In this document: positions 9,234 to 16,830 of the stretch, in pieces
Position numbering within the stretch: position 1 is the first letter of the stretch
How the letters are laid out: each line of letters begins with the position of its first letter
Assembly: GCF_000142905.1 (NCBI RefSeq)
Contig: NW_013657661.1
Span: 175,684 to 239,683 of the forward strand
DNA length: 64,000 bases
Source: Thecamonas trahens ATCC 50062
Taxonomy: Eukaryota; Apusozoa; Apusomonadida; Apusomonadidae
Reading direction: 5' to 3'
Translations under genes and position numbers: made by a program
The notes under the pieces: model-generated
Databases searched by the model: none
What the model saw: only the letters and a program-made list of their open reading frames with translations
What the model was told of the DNA's origin: nothing

Positions 9234-10378
9234 CTACACGGAGGTCGCCTCGAGCTGGGCCTTGCGGTCCTGGACGGCGGTGACGTGTGCGTCGTGGTCG
9301 GCGAGCTTGGCGAGCTTGGCGGCCTGTGCGGCGTCACGGTTGGCCTGAGCCTGCATCATGGCCGACTGCGAGTCGGCGATGACCTTTGCAGCATTGAGCT
9401 TGGCCTTGGCCCTCTGCATCTCGGCAACGGCCATGGCGTGCTCGACGTCGGCAGCAGCGGAGCCCTGGCGGGCAGCGAGCGCTTCGATGCGACGCTCCTC
9501 GGCGGCGGCCAGCGCAGCGTCGGTGTTCTCGCGGCGGGCAGAGAGCTCCTTGGCCCGCTCGGCCTTGGCATGCGCCGCGGCCGAGATCGACTTTTCGAAC
9601 TCGAGACCGGCCTTGGCAGCCTTGAGGGCGAGCATGGCGTCGCGACGCTGGGCAGCCCCCTCCACGGCGGCCACCGACGCCGCGCGCTTAGCCTCGGCTT
9701 CCTCGTCGAGCTTGCTGGCCACCGCGGCCTTGGCAACATCGACCTGCATCGAATGCGACGCCAGCCGAGTCTTCTCCGCCGCCAGCAGCGCAGCCCGCCG
9801 CGTCTCGACCTTCTCCAGCTTGGTCGCCAGCGACGCCTCCAGCGCCGCCACACGCTCCTCGCGCGCCGCGTTGACCTCAAACTGCGCACGCACAATGTTC
9901 TCGTGCCGCGCCTTGTTCTTCTCCACCCGTGCCTCGAGGTGGCTCTACCTCCAAAAAGCGCGCGAAACGTTGATAAGTCCTGGTTCGCGCCAAAACCGTG
10001 TCCCGCACCAACCCTCCCCCGACTACACCCATGCTCCCGCCATCCAGCTCTACGCCCCGCCCATACCAGCCCCCTCATACCAATCTTCCCCACTGCCCCC
10101 TCTCTCGCACCACCACCCACCATACCCGCACCCTCGGCTGCGTCGGGAGCCCGGGACTGTGGAACAATCTACGAAGATGCGACGTGTCACTCACGCATGC
10201 GTACCTGGCGGGCGAGCTCGGCCTTCCGAAGCGAGGCTGAGAGCTCCTCAGCGAGCACCGACGGGTCCTTGGAGACCCGCGAAGGAGACCATGCCTCCAG
10301 CCGCTTCTGCACAGCTGTCTTGCCCCGTGTCGGGGACTTGGGCTCAAAGTTGACCTCGAACACAACCGACTCGGACAT
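9234..10378 (-). CDS. Stathmin-like coiled-coil protein (two exons)
   Basis: Spliced as complement(9234..9944, 10205..10378), giving 294 residues. Exon 1 (58 residues, MSESVVFEVNFEPKSPTRGK...) contains an FEPKSPTRGK segment resembling the stathmin FELILSPRSKE block. Exon 2 is almost wholly Ala/Glu/Lys/Arg heptads. Its end (AQAAKLAKLADHDAHVTAV) resembles the stathmin AAKLERLREKDKHIEEV segment. Stathmins bind tubulin and promote microtubule disassembly. Splice logic: donor cag|gtacgc and acceptor ggtag|agc are both phase 0, and the join reads ELARQSHLEARVEKNKARHE without a break. Exon 2 alone has no upstream ATG. It is about twice the length of human stathmin, so several tubulin-binding repeats are possible. 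The fold is clear, the stathmin identity moderate. Confidence 0.62.
9945..10204 (-). other. Intron of stathmin-like gene
   Basis: 260 nt, donor cag|gtacgc, acceptor gaggtag|agc, phase 0. It is supported by the absence of an ATG for exon 2 and a stop codon shortly after the donor in exon 1. Confidence 0.75.
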
Positions 10379-10736
10379 AATACAACCAATGAACGAACAA
10401 GCGAATCAACAAGAGTCGAGTGCCTTCGGCTGGCGACAGGCGGCGGGCAACAGGCGGCAGGCGCCCAAAGGTTCCTCAACGCTCGGCGACGTGTCATCAT
10501 GATGTGGCCATTAGTCGTCCATCGACCATCACCCAAAGTTGATGCGGTGAAGGGGAACACACATGCACGGGCCTTACCCCAAGTCACTCACGATCACCTC
10601 CCCCTCCCCTTTCCTCCCCATGTGCCCGGACGGTACGGTGGTTCATTTCATACGTCGCCACTAGCCTCGAAAGCAACGCAGCGCAGTCGCATCATCGCAC
10701 GAGATCCAACCTCTTGGCCCGGGCTATGCAGAGCGA
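10379..10736. other. Intergenic region
   Basis: Spacer between the stathmin-like start and the end of the EF-hand gene. I see no convincing gene or RNA in it. Confidence 0.5.
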
Positions 10737-11228
10737 TCACAACGTGCCGGCCTCGAATGAGTCGTCAAAGTAGAGGCCAGCCATGCAGCGGAGAAAGTCG
10801 TCAAAGGTCAGCCTGCCCGACATGTTCTCCGTCGACGAGGCGTAGAGAATGAGATCAGAGACCTCGGCCTCGGAAGGATCGGTACCTACGTCGACCATAG
10901 CCGCCATCAGGTCGTTGTTCCCGATCGTCCCGTCGTCGCCGGCAAGCAGTGCAAAGATGGAGCGGACCTCCTTCATCTGCGCCGGCGAGAACCGCGCTCT
11001 GATCTCCTCCAGCGGCGTTGTCCCGTCATCCAGCTCTTCCAGCGAGCCTCCACCACCACCACCACCACCACCACCGTCGCCACCTCCACCAACTCCGCCA
11101 CCCTTTCCGCTCCGGCCGCCTCGTCCGCGCGCCCGTCGCCCGCCACCTCCGCCACCTCCTCCACTCCCGCCAAGCCCGCCTCCATTGCTCCGCCCGCCGC
11201 TCCGCCCCGCGCTTCGCCGCCCGCTCAT
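10737..11228 (-). CDS. Small protein with Gly-rich N-terminus and degenerate EF-hand pair
   Basis: From the ATG at 11228 the product is 163 residues: a Gly/Arg/Ser-rich head with long poly-Gly runs (~residues 20-60), then a helical calmodulin-like module. The first EF-hand helix is SPAQMKEVRSIFALL, with the loop shortened to AGDDGTIGNNDL. The second loop is ASSTENMSGRLTFDDFLRCM. Neither loop has the full set of Ca2+-coordinating acidic residues, so calcium binding is doubtful. The pair resembles centrin/calmodulin-type scaffolding modules. A longer start at 11363 would add a hydrophobic, signal-like segment (MALALAVAAWAVVGCAGA). I prefer the shorter one because it leaves more promoter before the divergent gene at 11443, but the choice is open. 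Confidence 0.6.
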   Translation of the reverse strand: MSGRRSAGRSGGRSNGGGLGGSGGGGGGGGRRARGRGGRSGKGGGVGGGGDGGGGGGGGGGSLEELDDGTTPLEEIRARFSPAQMKEVRSIFALLAGDDGTIGNNDLMAAMVDVGTDPSEAEVSDLILYASSTENMSGRLTFDDFLRCMAGLYFDDSFEAGTL

Positions 11229-11442
11229 CCTATCTTTGTCCCCCAAGTCCGAAGAGCAGCGTACGCCTGTTCGCTCTCGGCCACCTGCTGGCACACCAGC
11301 CATATGGTTGGCGCCCGCGCAGCCGACCACCGCCCACGCAGCCACCGCCAGTGCCAGCGCCAACTCCTCACTCGCCTCGCCCTCTCCTCCCTCACCTCCC
11401 TCTTATCCTCCTTCTCCTGCGTAGGCACCATTGTGGTTGGCT

Positions 11443-12285
11443 ATGGCTTCCATGGCCCATGCCGATGAGCATGCGTCGCGGGCAGAGCTCCTCCTCGAAC
11501 TAAGCCGGTTGCGCTCCCGACTTGCCGCCGCTGATGCATACATCGCAAAACATCATGAGCCGTTGAGAGAATGTACGCCACAGAGATCTCCCATGGGAAG
11601 ATGTGCCTCAAACTTCCCTCCTCTCCCTCCTCTCCCTTCCATCTATCGCCACTCATCCGTCTACGATCCAGATGCGGCTCAAGCGCCGTCGTTCATGCAG
11701 GTCGAGGCCCTCATGCTCGCCAACGAAAAGCTGAACGAACGCAACAAGGTGCTGGAAGACAAGGTGGCTAAGCTGAGTGCCGCGCATGCTGATGCAATGC
11801 TCGAGCTGGAAGTGCTCCGTGCCACCACAGGGAGATCGGCAATGAGCCAGGCCGAGTCGAGCCACAAGCCGCCGCGGGCACCGCTGGAGATCATGGCCGA
11901 GAACGTCGAGCTCGCCACACGAGTCCGCTCGCTCGCCGCAGACAACAGAGCCATGACACGGACGCTTGCCTCACTCCGCTCGCAGTACTCGACGCAGCCG
12001 CTGACGGCTCCGCGAGTGCCGCAACAGACTGTTCGGTCGCCAGCGTCGCCTGCCGTCTCGCGCGACGATGCCATCGCCGCCCTCCCGCCGCTACCCGACC
12101 GCACCTCGCTCGCCACCACGCTAGCCGCAATGTCGGACATGGTCTCGCACCTTGCCGACAAAGCCGATGCCGGATCGGTATCGGGCGACAACGACGACGG
12201 TGATGAGGCTGCGCGCGTGGCCGACCTCGCCGAGTCGTTCTCAGAGACGACCTGCGAGTGTTCGTCGTCCGACTCGGAGACATAG
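11443..12285 (+). CDS. Coiled-coil protein, probable 99-nt in-frame intron
   Basis: Unrecognised coiled-coil protein. The ATG at 11443 (MASMAHADEHASRAELLLEL) begins a helical region. Residues ~85-135 (VEALMLANEKLNERNKVLEDKV) and ~150-185 are further heptads. The tail is acidic and Ser-rich (SETTCECSSSDSET). Bases 11573-11671 look like an intron that happens to keep the frame: the donor t|gtacgcc matches the GTACG donor of other introns here, a long C/T-rich tract follows, and the acceptor is gatccag. Removing it deletes a 33-residue Pro/Ser segment and joins two helices directly (HEPLREYAAQAPSFMQ). Unspliced length is 280 residues, spliced 247. Possibly a centrosomal or cytoskeletal scaffold, from composition only. 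Confidence 0.58.
   Translation: MASMAHADEHASRAELLLELSRLRSRLAAADAYIAKHHEPLRECTPQRSPMGRCASNFPPLPPLPSIYRHSSVYDPDAAQAPSFMQVEALMLANEKLNERNKVLEDKVAKLSAAHADAMLELEVLRATTGRSAMSQAESSHKPPRAPLEIMAENVELATRVRSLAADNRAMTRTLASLRSQYSTQPLTAPRVPQQTVRSPASPAVSRDDAIAALPPLPDRTSLATTLAAMSDMVSHLADKADAGSVSGDNDDGDEAARVADLAESFSETTCECSSSDSET
11573..11671 (+). other. Probable intron of coiled-coil gene
   Basis: 99 nt, donor gtacgcc, acceptor ccag, phase 1, length divisible by three. The content is pyrimidine-rich (cttccctcctctccctcct) unlike flanking coding sequence. Confidence 0.6.
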
Positions 12286-12290
12286 CAGCC

Positions 12291-13688
12291 TCACCGGTGT
12301 TTGGCATACGCTGCACGCAGCGCATCTACAACCGGCCGCGGGTGGCCGTCTGCGTCAAGCGCGCCAAGCGCAGAGGCAATGCCGCCGATCATGTCAGCAA
12401 ACCGCTTCGACTCGAGGTACTTGACGTGGCCCTTGCCAAAGATCCATTCGAGGAGGACAACTGGGTCCTCGTGGTTCTCGTAAAGCGCTGCGATCATGTT
12501 CAGTGCCGACACGTCTTCAGCAGTGTAACCGCCGGGTGGCGGGACAATGCCCGGCGTGGCCGAGATGGTAAAGAAGAAGAACCCGAGGCCGCCGTTGGCA
12601 AAGACAGCGTCAACCGTCGCTGCCACACACGACGCCTGGTTCGCCTGAGTGTAGTTGGCGGCGGCCGGGAACGTCGTCGATGCGTTGCATCCAGCACCGC
12701 AGACCGGATAGCCAGTCTCCATGATCATCACCGGCTTGTCAGCCTGCCCGATTGTGGCAAGCACGCTGCGGGCGGCTTTGACCCGCTCGCCAACCACCGA
12801 AGCCAGGCACGGCGTCGCCACCACCATGTTGGGGTACGCGTCCATAGAGACCCAGTCGAGCATCGGCGCCCACGCCGCAATGGCATCGGTATAGAAGCCC
12901 TTGAGGTCCAGGACGGTATGAACCCACTTGGCGACGTCGGTGTGGACATTCTGGGTTACCATGGGTGGAGAGAGCGCGGTCCGCGCGGCTTCGCCGAGCT
13001 CGGCGGCGCCGGCCGCGTGCCCGGCAACGACTGCGGCCTTGAGAGTGCCGAGGAGCCGGGTGAGAAAGTCCCAGTCGCGCCACAGCGAGCCGAGGACTTG
13101 CCGACGCCGCTGGCCGGCGATCGATGCCAGATACGCCTCGTTGAGCTCGTTCTCGATTTGGTATAGGTGCACGCCCGACGCCACGTACCGCTTCGCGCAA
13201 GCGAACGACGTCATGTACATGTACGCCAGGTAGACTTCTGCGCCGATGACGTTCGGGTCGGCAATATCGTCGGCGCCGTAGTGCGGCAACGAGTTGGTGG
13301 CGCCTCCCCCAACCTGCAGCACGACGTGGGGCACGGCAGCAGCCATGTCGGCCACCCGACCATCGACCTCAGTCCACACCACGTTCGGCGAGGCAGCCCA
13401 AGCGTCGGCCAGCTCTGGACGGGCGACGACATCAGCAAGTGTGAGCGAAGTGTTGAGGCTCTTAGTCACGTTCTGCTCGATATACGCCCATGATGCGTAC
13501 ACCCGCCCTCCGTTGGCGCCCATGGCTTTGAGCGCCGCGTAGTCGCTCGCCGCGTGCCGAGTCGAGCCGCCGACCAGCGGGAAGACGCCACTGGGAGGAG
13601 GAGCCGGAGCGGCACATGTGGTGGTGGTAGTGGCTGCAACGAGTACCACCGCAACAAGCATGGTCATAGCGCGACGGTGGAGAAACAT
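12291..13688 (-). CDS. Secreted clan-A glycoside-hydrolase-like TIM-barrel protein
   Basis: Secreted protein of 465 residues. The ATG at 13688 starts a classic signal peptide (FLHRRAMTMLVAVVLVAATT...TCAAP). The body reads like a (beta/alpha)8 clan GH-A glycosidase: GGRVYASWAYIEQN near the first strands, YQIENELNEAYL with the Asn-Glu acid/base pair, WVSMDAYPNMV, and VMIMETGYPVCG with the likely nucleophile Glu at a strand end. Several NxS/T sites (NVT, NTS, NAS, NYT) fit passage through the ER. The exact family (GH17-, GH53- or GH39-like) and substrate are not clear; digestion of polysaccharides from bacterial or algal prey is an inference from lifestyle. The upstream transporter gene ends only 29 bases away on the same strand. 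Confidence 0.68.
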   Translation of the reverse strand: MFLHRRAMTMLVAVVLVAATTTTTCAAPAPPPSGVFPLVGGSTRHAASDYAALKAMGANGGRVYASWAYIEQNVTKSLNTSLTLADVVARPELADAWAASPNVVWTEVDGRVADMAAAVPHVVLQVGGGATNSLPHYGADDIADPNVIGAEVYLAYMYMTSFACAKRYVASGVHLYQIENELNEAYLASIAGQRRRQVLGSLWRDWDFLTRLLGTLKAAVVAGHAAGAAELGEAARTALSPPMVTQNVHTDVAKWVHTVLDLKGFYTDAIAAWAPMLDWVSMDAYPNMVVATPCLASVVGERVKAARSVLATIGQADKPVMIMETGYPVCGAGCNASTTFPAAANYTQANQASCVAATVDAVFANGGLGFFFFTISATPGIVPPPGGYTAEDVSALNMIAALYENHEDPVVLLEWIFGKGHVKYLESKRFADMIGGIASALGALDADGHPRPVVDALRAAYAKHR

Positions 13689-13717
13689 GGTGTGTGTGTG
13701 TGTGAAGACTCCAGACG

Positions 13718-15216
13718 TCACGTGTTTACCGCCACAGCGGTGGCCAGGCTTGGGCCGGTCGGTGGGTCAGGTGTGGCAGCGGCAACCGCCGGCGCAGGAC
13801 TCGTACCAGAACCGACGGGCGCAGCGAGAGCAGCATTGGCCTGGGCAAGCTCGTGCTCGCGACGGAGATAGTTGGGCCGGATGAAGAACGAGAGGAGGTA
13901 AAGGACGGTCCACTCGATGACAAGGAACCAGAGCGAGTTGGTCATCTTGCGCGGCGGGTGTGGATCCTGAAGCGCGTCGAGGGCAAGGACCTGGACAAAC
14001 GCCGAGCCGGTACCGATCATATACATCAGGCCGTTGGACGCCGACTCGGGGACCGGAAAAGTGACCTCGACCGCGAGCTCGAGACAGACGGGCGTCATGG
14101 CGAGGACAAAAAGCCAGAGGCGGCGGAGCAGGCGTAGAGCTCGATGACCGACATGTGCGAGAGGCGAAGGAAGAGCCACCACTGCGAGCCAAGGAGACCG
14201 GTAAGCGCGGCAATGATGATGGGCCGGAAGGCGTGGGTGGCATCAAGAACAGCACCGGCGGCAAAGGCGCCAAACAGGCCGGCACCGATGACGCACACTC
14301 CGACGTTACCGGCCTCCTCGGTGGTGAAGCCCTCGGGGAGGAGGATCTGGTTGAGAACGGTGAGGTACGACTGGAAGGCACCAAAGCCCAGGCCAAAGAG
14401 CAGCAGGATGATGAGAAAGTTGACGTTGGTGAGCAACGACTTGTAGCCCGGAGTCGCTCGCGGTTGTGTGGCCTGCTCGCCGAGCAGCGGCGCAGCCTCG
14501 AGGGCGGCAGCCTTGGTCACGGCCTTGCCCGAGTCGGCGGCGTCGGCGGCCGGCGACGGCGGCGTCGGCGGGCGGGAGCGGAAGAAGATAAAGGTGGCGA
14601 GGGCAAGGGCCGAGGTGAAGACGGCCTGGCCAAAGGTCAGATCCTTGAGTTGCGAGCCTGTCTTGACGATGGCTGGGTTCATGCCAAACGCCACGCCCGA
14701 GCCAAGCACGTTGGTGAAGGAGGCAAAGGTAGTGGCGAGAGTTCGGCGCTCCGGCTCGAACCACGAGGCCGAAAACATGGTCATGGTCGAGACGATGAAA
14801 GGCTGGCCAATGGCGGTGAGCGACTGACCCGTGATAGCCCAGATGAAGCCGTTGGGCGTGGCGCCGATCCATCGCAGCCATGTGCCTGCGGCCATAAAAG
14901 CCATGCCGATGGAGAGGCAGACATGGAGGGAGGAGACATGGAGGACATAGGCAGCAGCGAGGGTAAAGGGCGGAAAAGCCAGCATGTACGACGTGGCCAT
15001 GAGATTGATCTCTGTGGTAGAGACGCCGTAGTAGAGCCGCGAGATGTCTTGCACAGCTGCGTAAGTCATCTGCAGCAGCGAGCACATCAGTCCGAGCATG
15101 CAGAAGAGGGCGAGCATGGCCCACCGTCGCGTGTACACCCTATACTCTTGCTCCCCACCGGGAACTCCATTCGCTCTCTCACCATCTTCCCTGCTCTCCA
15201 CTTGCTGGACCTGCAT
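13718..15216 (-). CDS. Major facilitator transporter, SLC49/FLVCR-like, broken by one-base frame shift
   Basis: Twelve-helix MFS transporter split over two frames. The first (from ATG 15216) carries the cytosolic N-terminus and helices 1-10: RRWAMLALFCMLGLMCSLLQMTYAAVQDI, TTEINLMATSYMLAFPPF, WFEPERRTLATTFASFTNVLGSGVAF. It stops after ASGFLSSP. The second supplies LFVLAMTPVCLELAVEVTFPVPESASNGL, which matches the FLVCR helix 11 region (FEFAVELTYPESEGTSSG), then helix 12 and a cytosolic tail. They meet at 14108-14112, a run of five A (T on the sense strand). One extra T gives a continuous protein. FLVCR/DIRC2-type carriers move choline, ethanolamine or haem-related substrates; the substrate here is unknown. 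Probably an assembly error rather than a dead gene. Confidence 0.75.
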
Positions 15217-15414
15217 GTCACTGCCTTGCTGCTGTGGGGCGGTGAGGGTGGTGTCGGCTGGCGTGCCTGCTGCGGCGAGTGGTGTGGCACGGGCACGCGC
15301 CCTCGGGCCACTGCCAGCCGGAAAAGGACCTGTACAGATGGCTTCTGGTCAACCGATTGAGCCAGTCCATCCAGGAGAAGCCGATTCCACTATGAAAGCC
15401 ACGGCCTTCCATCC

Positions 15415-15617
15415 GATGGCGGCCTACATGCAGCCGATCCCGCTGCGAAAGCCAAAGCCTCTGCCGTTCGATGGCGGCCTACATGCAGCCGATCCCGCTG
15501 CGAAAGCCAAAGCCTCTGCCATTCGATGGCGGCCTACTTGCAGCCGATCCCGCTGCGAAAGCCAAAGCCTCTGCCATTCGATGGCGGCCTACATGCAGCC
15601 GATCCCGTTGCGCAAGG
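15415..15617. repeat. 55-bp tandem repeat (about 3.7 copies)
   Basis: Units begin at 15415, 15470, 15525 and 15580, each opening gatggcggcctacatgcagc (the third reads cttgc). The first three are complete and nearly identical; the fourth diverges after gatcccgttgcg. The block just upstream (gagaagccgattccactatgaaagccacggcc) looks like a decayed copy. 55 is not divisible by three, which argues against coding. Confidence 0.93.
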
Positions 15618-15623
15618 TCCGAC

Positions 15624-15663
15624 TCAATGTTCGCCTCCATGATCCAATGTTCGCCTCCATGAT
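15624..15663. repeat. Perfect 20-bp tandem duplication
   Basis: caatgttcgcctccatgatc occurs twice head to tail, immediately after the minisatellite. Confidence 0.93.
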
Positions 15664-15724
15664 CCAGCTCTTTGAACAGGAGAGCACACCACCTCCTGAG
15701 GCGAACAGCCACACACCCGACCCC

Positions 15725-15735
15725 ACCACACACAC

Positions 15736-15766
<31 letters not shown>

Positions 15767-15772
15767 TACATA
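15725..15772. repeat. CA/CATA microsatellite
   Basis: (CA)n passing into repeated ACATAC units, ending at the start codon of the Abraxas-like gene. Confidence 0.9.
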
Positions 15773-16680
15773 TGGCCGGTAGAGAGGATAGCAGGATACA
15801 GCTGACAGGGGCGGCACTCTCGGGTTTGCTCTTTGCCGCCGTGGCCGCCTCGGGCGGACCCATGGCGCCGGTGGAGGGCCTGCTCTTTGGCTCGCGGACG
15901 GTCCGATCGGCTACGGCGCTTACGGACGACACCACGGCGGCACAAGTGACAGCAGGCGAGTCAACGCTTAGTCTGGCAACGACTACCGTGGCCTCTGTTC
16001 TTCCGACCGGTTCCTCGCTCTCCTTTTATCGCCCCTCGGGCGCCATCGATGGCAACGCACTCGAAGACGCACGCGCCGCACGGACAGAGGCATCGCCTGG
16101 TCTGTGTTGTGTCGGCTGGTGGCGCGCGCGCAAGGGCCTTCCGCTCACCCCCACCCTACGCGAGACTGCCGTCCTTGCGGGCCTCGCTCAGGAGCTCGAC
16201 TCGGACGCTCCGCCGCCGCTGCTGGTCCTGCTGCGAACTGCCGCATCGGCCGCCATCCATGACGTCTCCTATGCCGTCTACTCGCTCGATCCGGCAACCG
16301 GCACCCCAGTCATGGTCCGTGCACCTGTCACTAACCTTGTTGACTCTTCCAACGCAGAGTACGCAGCGCTGAGCGCGTCGTCGCTCTTCCCACGCGATGC
16401 AGGCGTTGCAGGTGCCCTCGCTGCCGCCACCGCCCCGCTCGCTGCCTCGGCTGAAGCTTCGGAGACCCTCTTTTCCTCGGTCCTCCGCCATGTTGCCTCG
16501 CTCTCTGATGACCTTGTTGCCACCCATGCCTCCATCGCTGCTGTCCAGGCCGAGATCCGCGCTTTGGAAGCAGCCGCCACCCCGCCCACAGCCACCCCGC
16601 CCCCCGCAGGCCCACCCCCCGCAGGCCCGCCCCCCGCAGGCCCGCCCCCCGCAGGCCCGCCTCCATCGTACAGCACATAG
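15772..16680 (+). CDS. ABRAXAS2: Abraxas-like MPN-minus scaffold protein (BRISC/BRCA1-A subunit homologue)
   Basis: A 302-residue homologue of the Abraxas/FAM175 scaffolds that bind the K63 deubiquitinase BRCC36. Residues ~8-190 form an MPN-minus fold: LTGAALSGLLFAAVA at the start, VEGLLFGSR, and VGWWRARKGLPLTPTLRE, where the catalytic HxH of active JAMM enzymes is absent as in Abraxas. LLVLLRTAAS and DVSYAVYSLD follow. A coiled-coil region (~225-265) corresponds to the BRCC36 pairing helix. The tail holds four PPPAGPPP units and ends GPPPSYST. No Ser-Pro-x-Phe BRCA1-binding end is seen, so it is closer in plan to Abraxas2 (BRISC) than Abraxas1. The symbol is by similarity of plan only. Confidence 0.72.
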   Translation: MAGREDSRIQLTGAALSGLLFAAVAASGGPMAPVEGLLFGSRTVRSATALTDDTTAAQVTAGESTLSLATTTVASVLPTGSSLSFYRPSGAIDGNALEDARAARTEASPGLCCVGWWRARKGLPLTPTLRETAVLAGLAQELDSDAPPPLLVLLRTAASAAIHDVSYAVYSLDPATGTPVMVRAPVTNLVDSSNAEYAALSASSLFPRDAGVAGALAAATAPLAASAEASETLFSSVLRHVASLSDDLVATHASIAAVQAEIRALEAAATPPTATPPPAGPPPAGPPPAGPPPAGPPPSYST

Positions 16681-16830
16681 CCGGCCACAACCCAAACCAC
16701 AGATCAATCTGACTCACCCGGTCGTCGCCATCGGATCCGCCAGCTCCGGCGCGCGCGCCCCCCCTCCCCTCCCCTGCCGGGTCCAACCCCACCACCGCAC
16801 TCCACACCATCACACTACGCTGCCACACTC

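Larger units (their letters stand above)
15217..15771. other. Divergent intergenic region carrying repeats
   Basis: Spacer between the divergent transporter and Abraxas-like genes, filled by the minisatellite, a 20-bp duplication and a CA tract. An open frame from ATG 15338 (MASGQPIEPVHP...) crosses the repeats, but the 55-bp unit shifts frame at each copy. I do not call it a gene. Confidence 0.6.

Noticed and set aside
15338-15805. Open frame MASGQPIEPVHP... across the minisatellite
   Set aside because: The 55-bp unit is not a multiple of three, so each copy is read in a different frame, and the frame runs on through the CA microsatellite. No conserved domain is visible.
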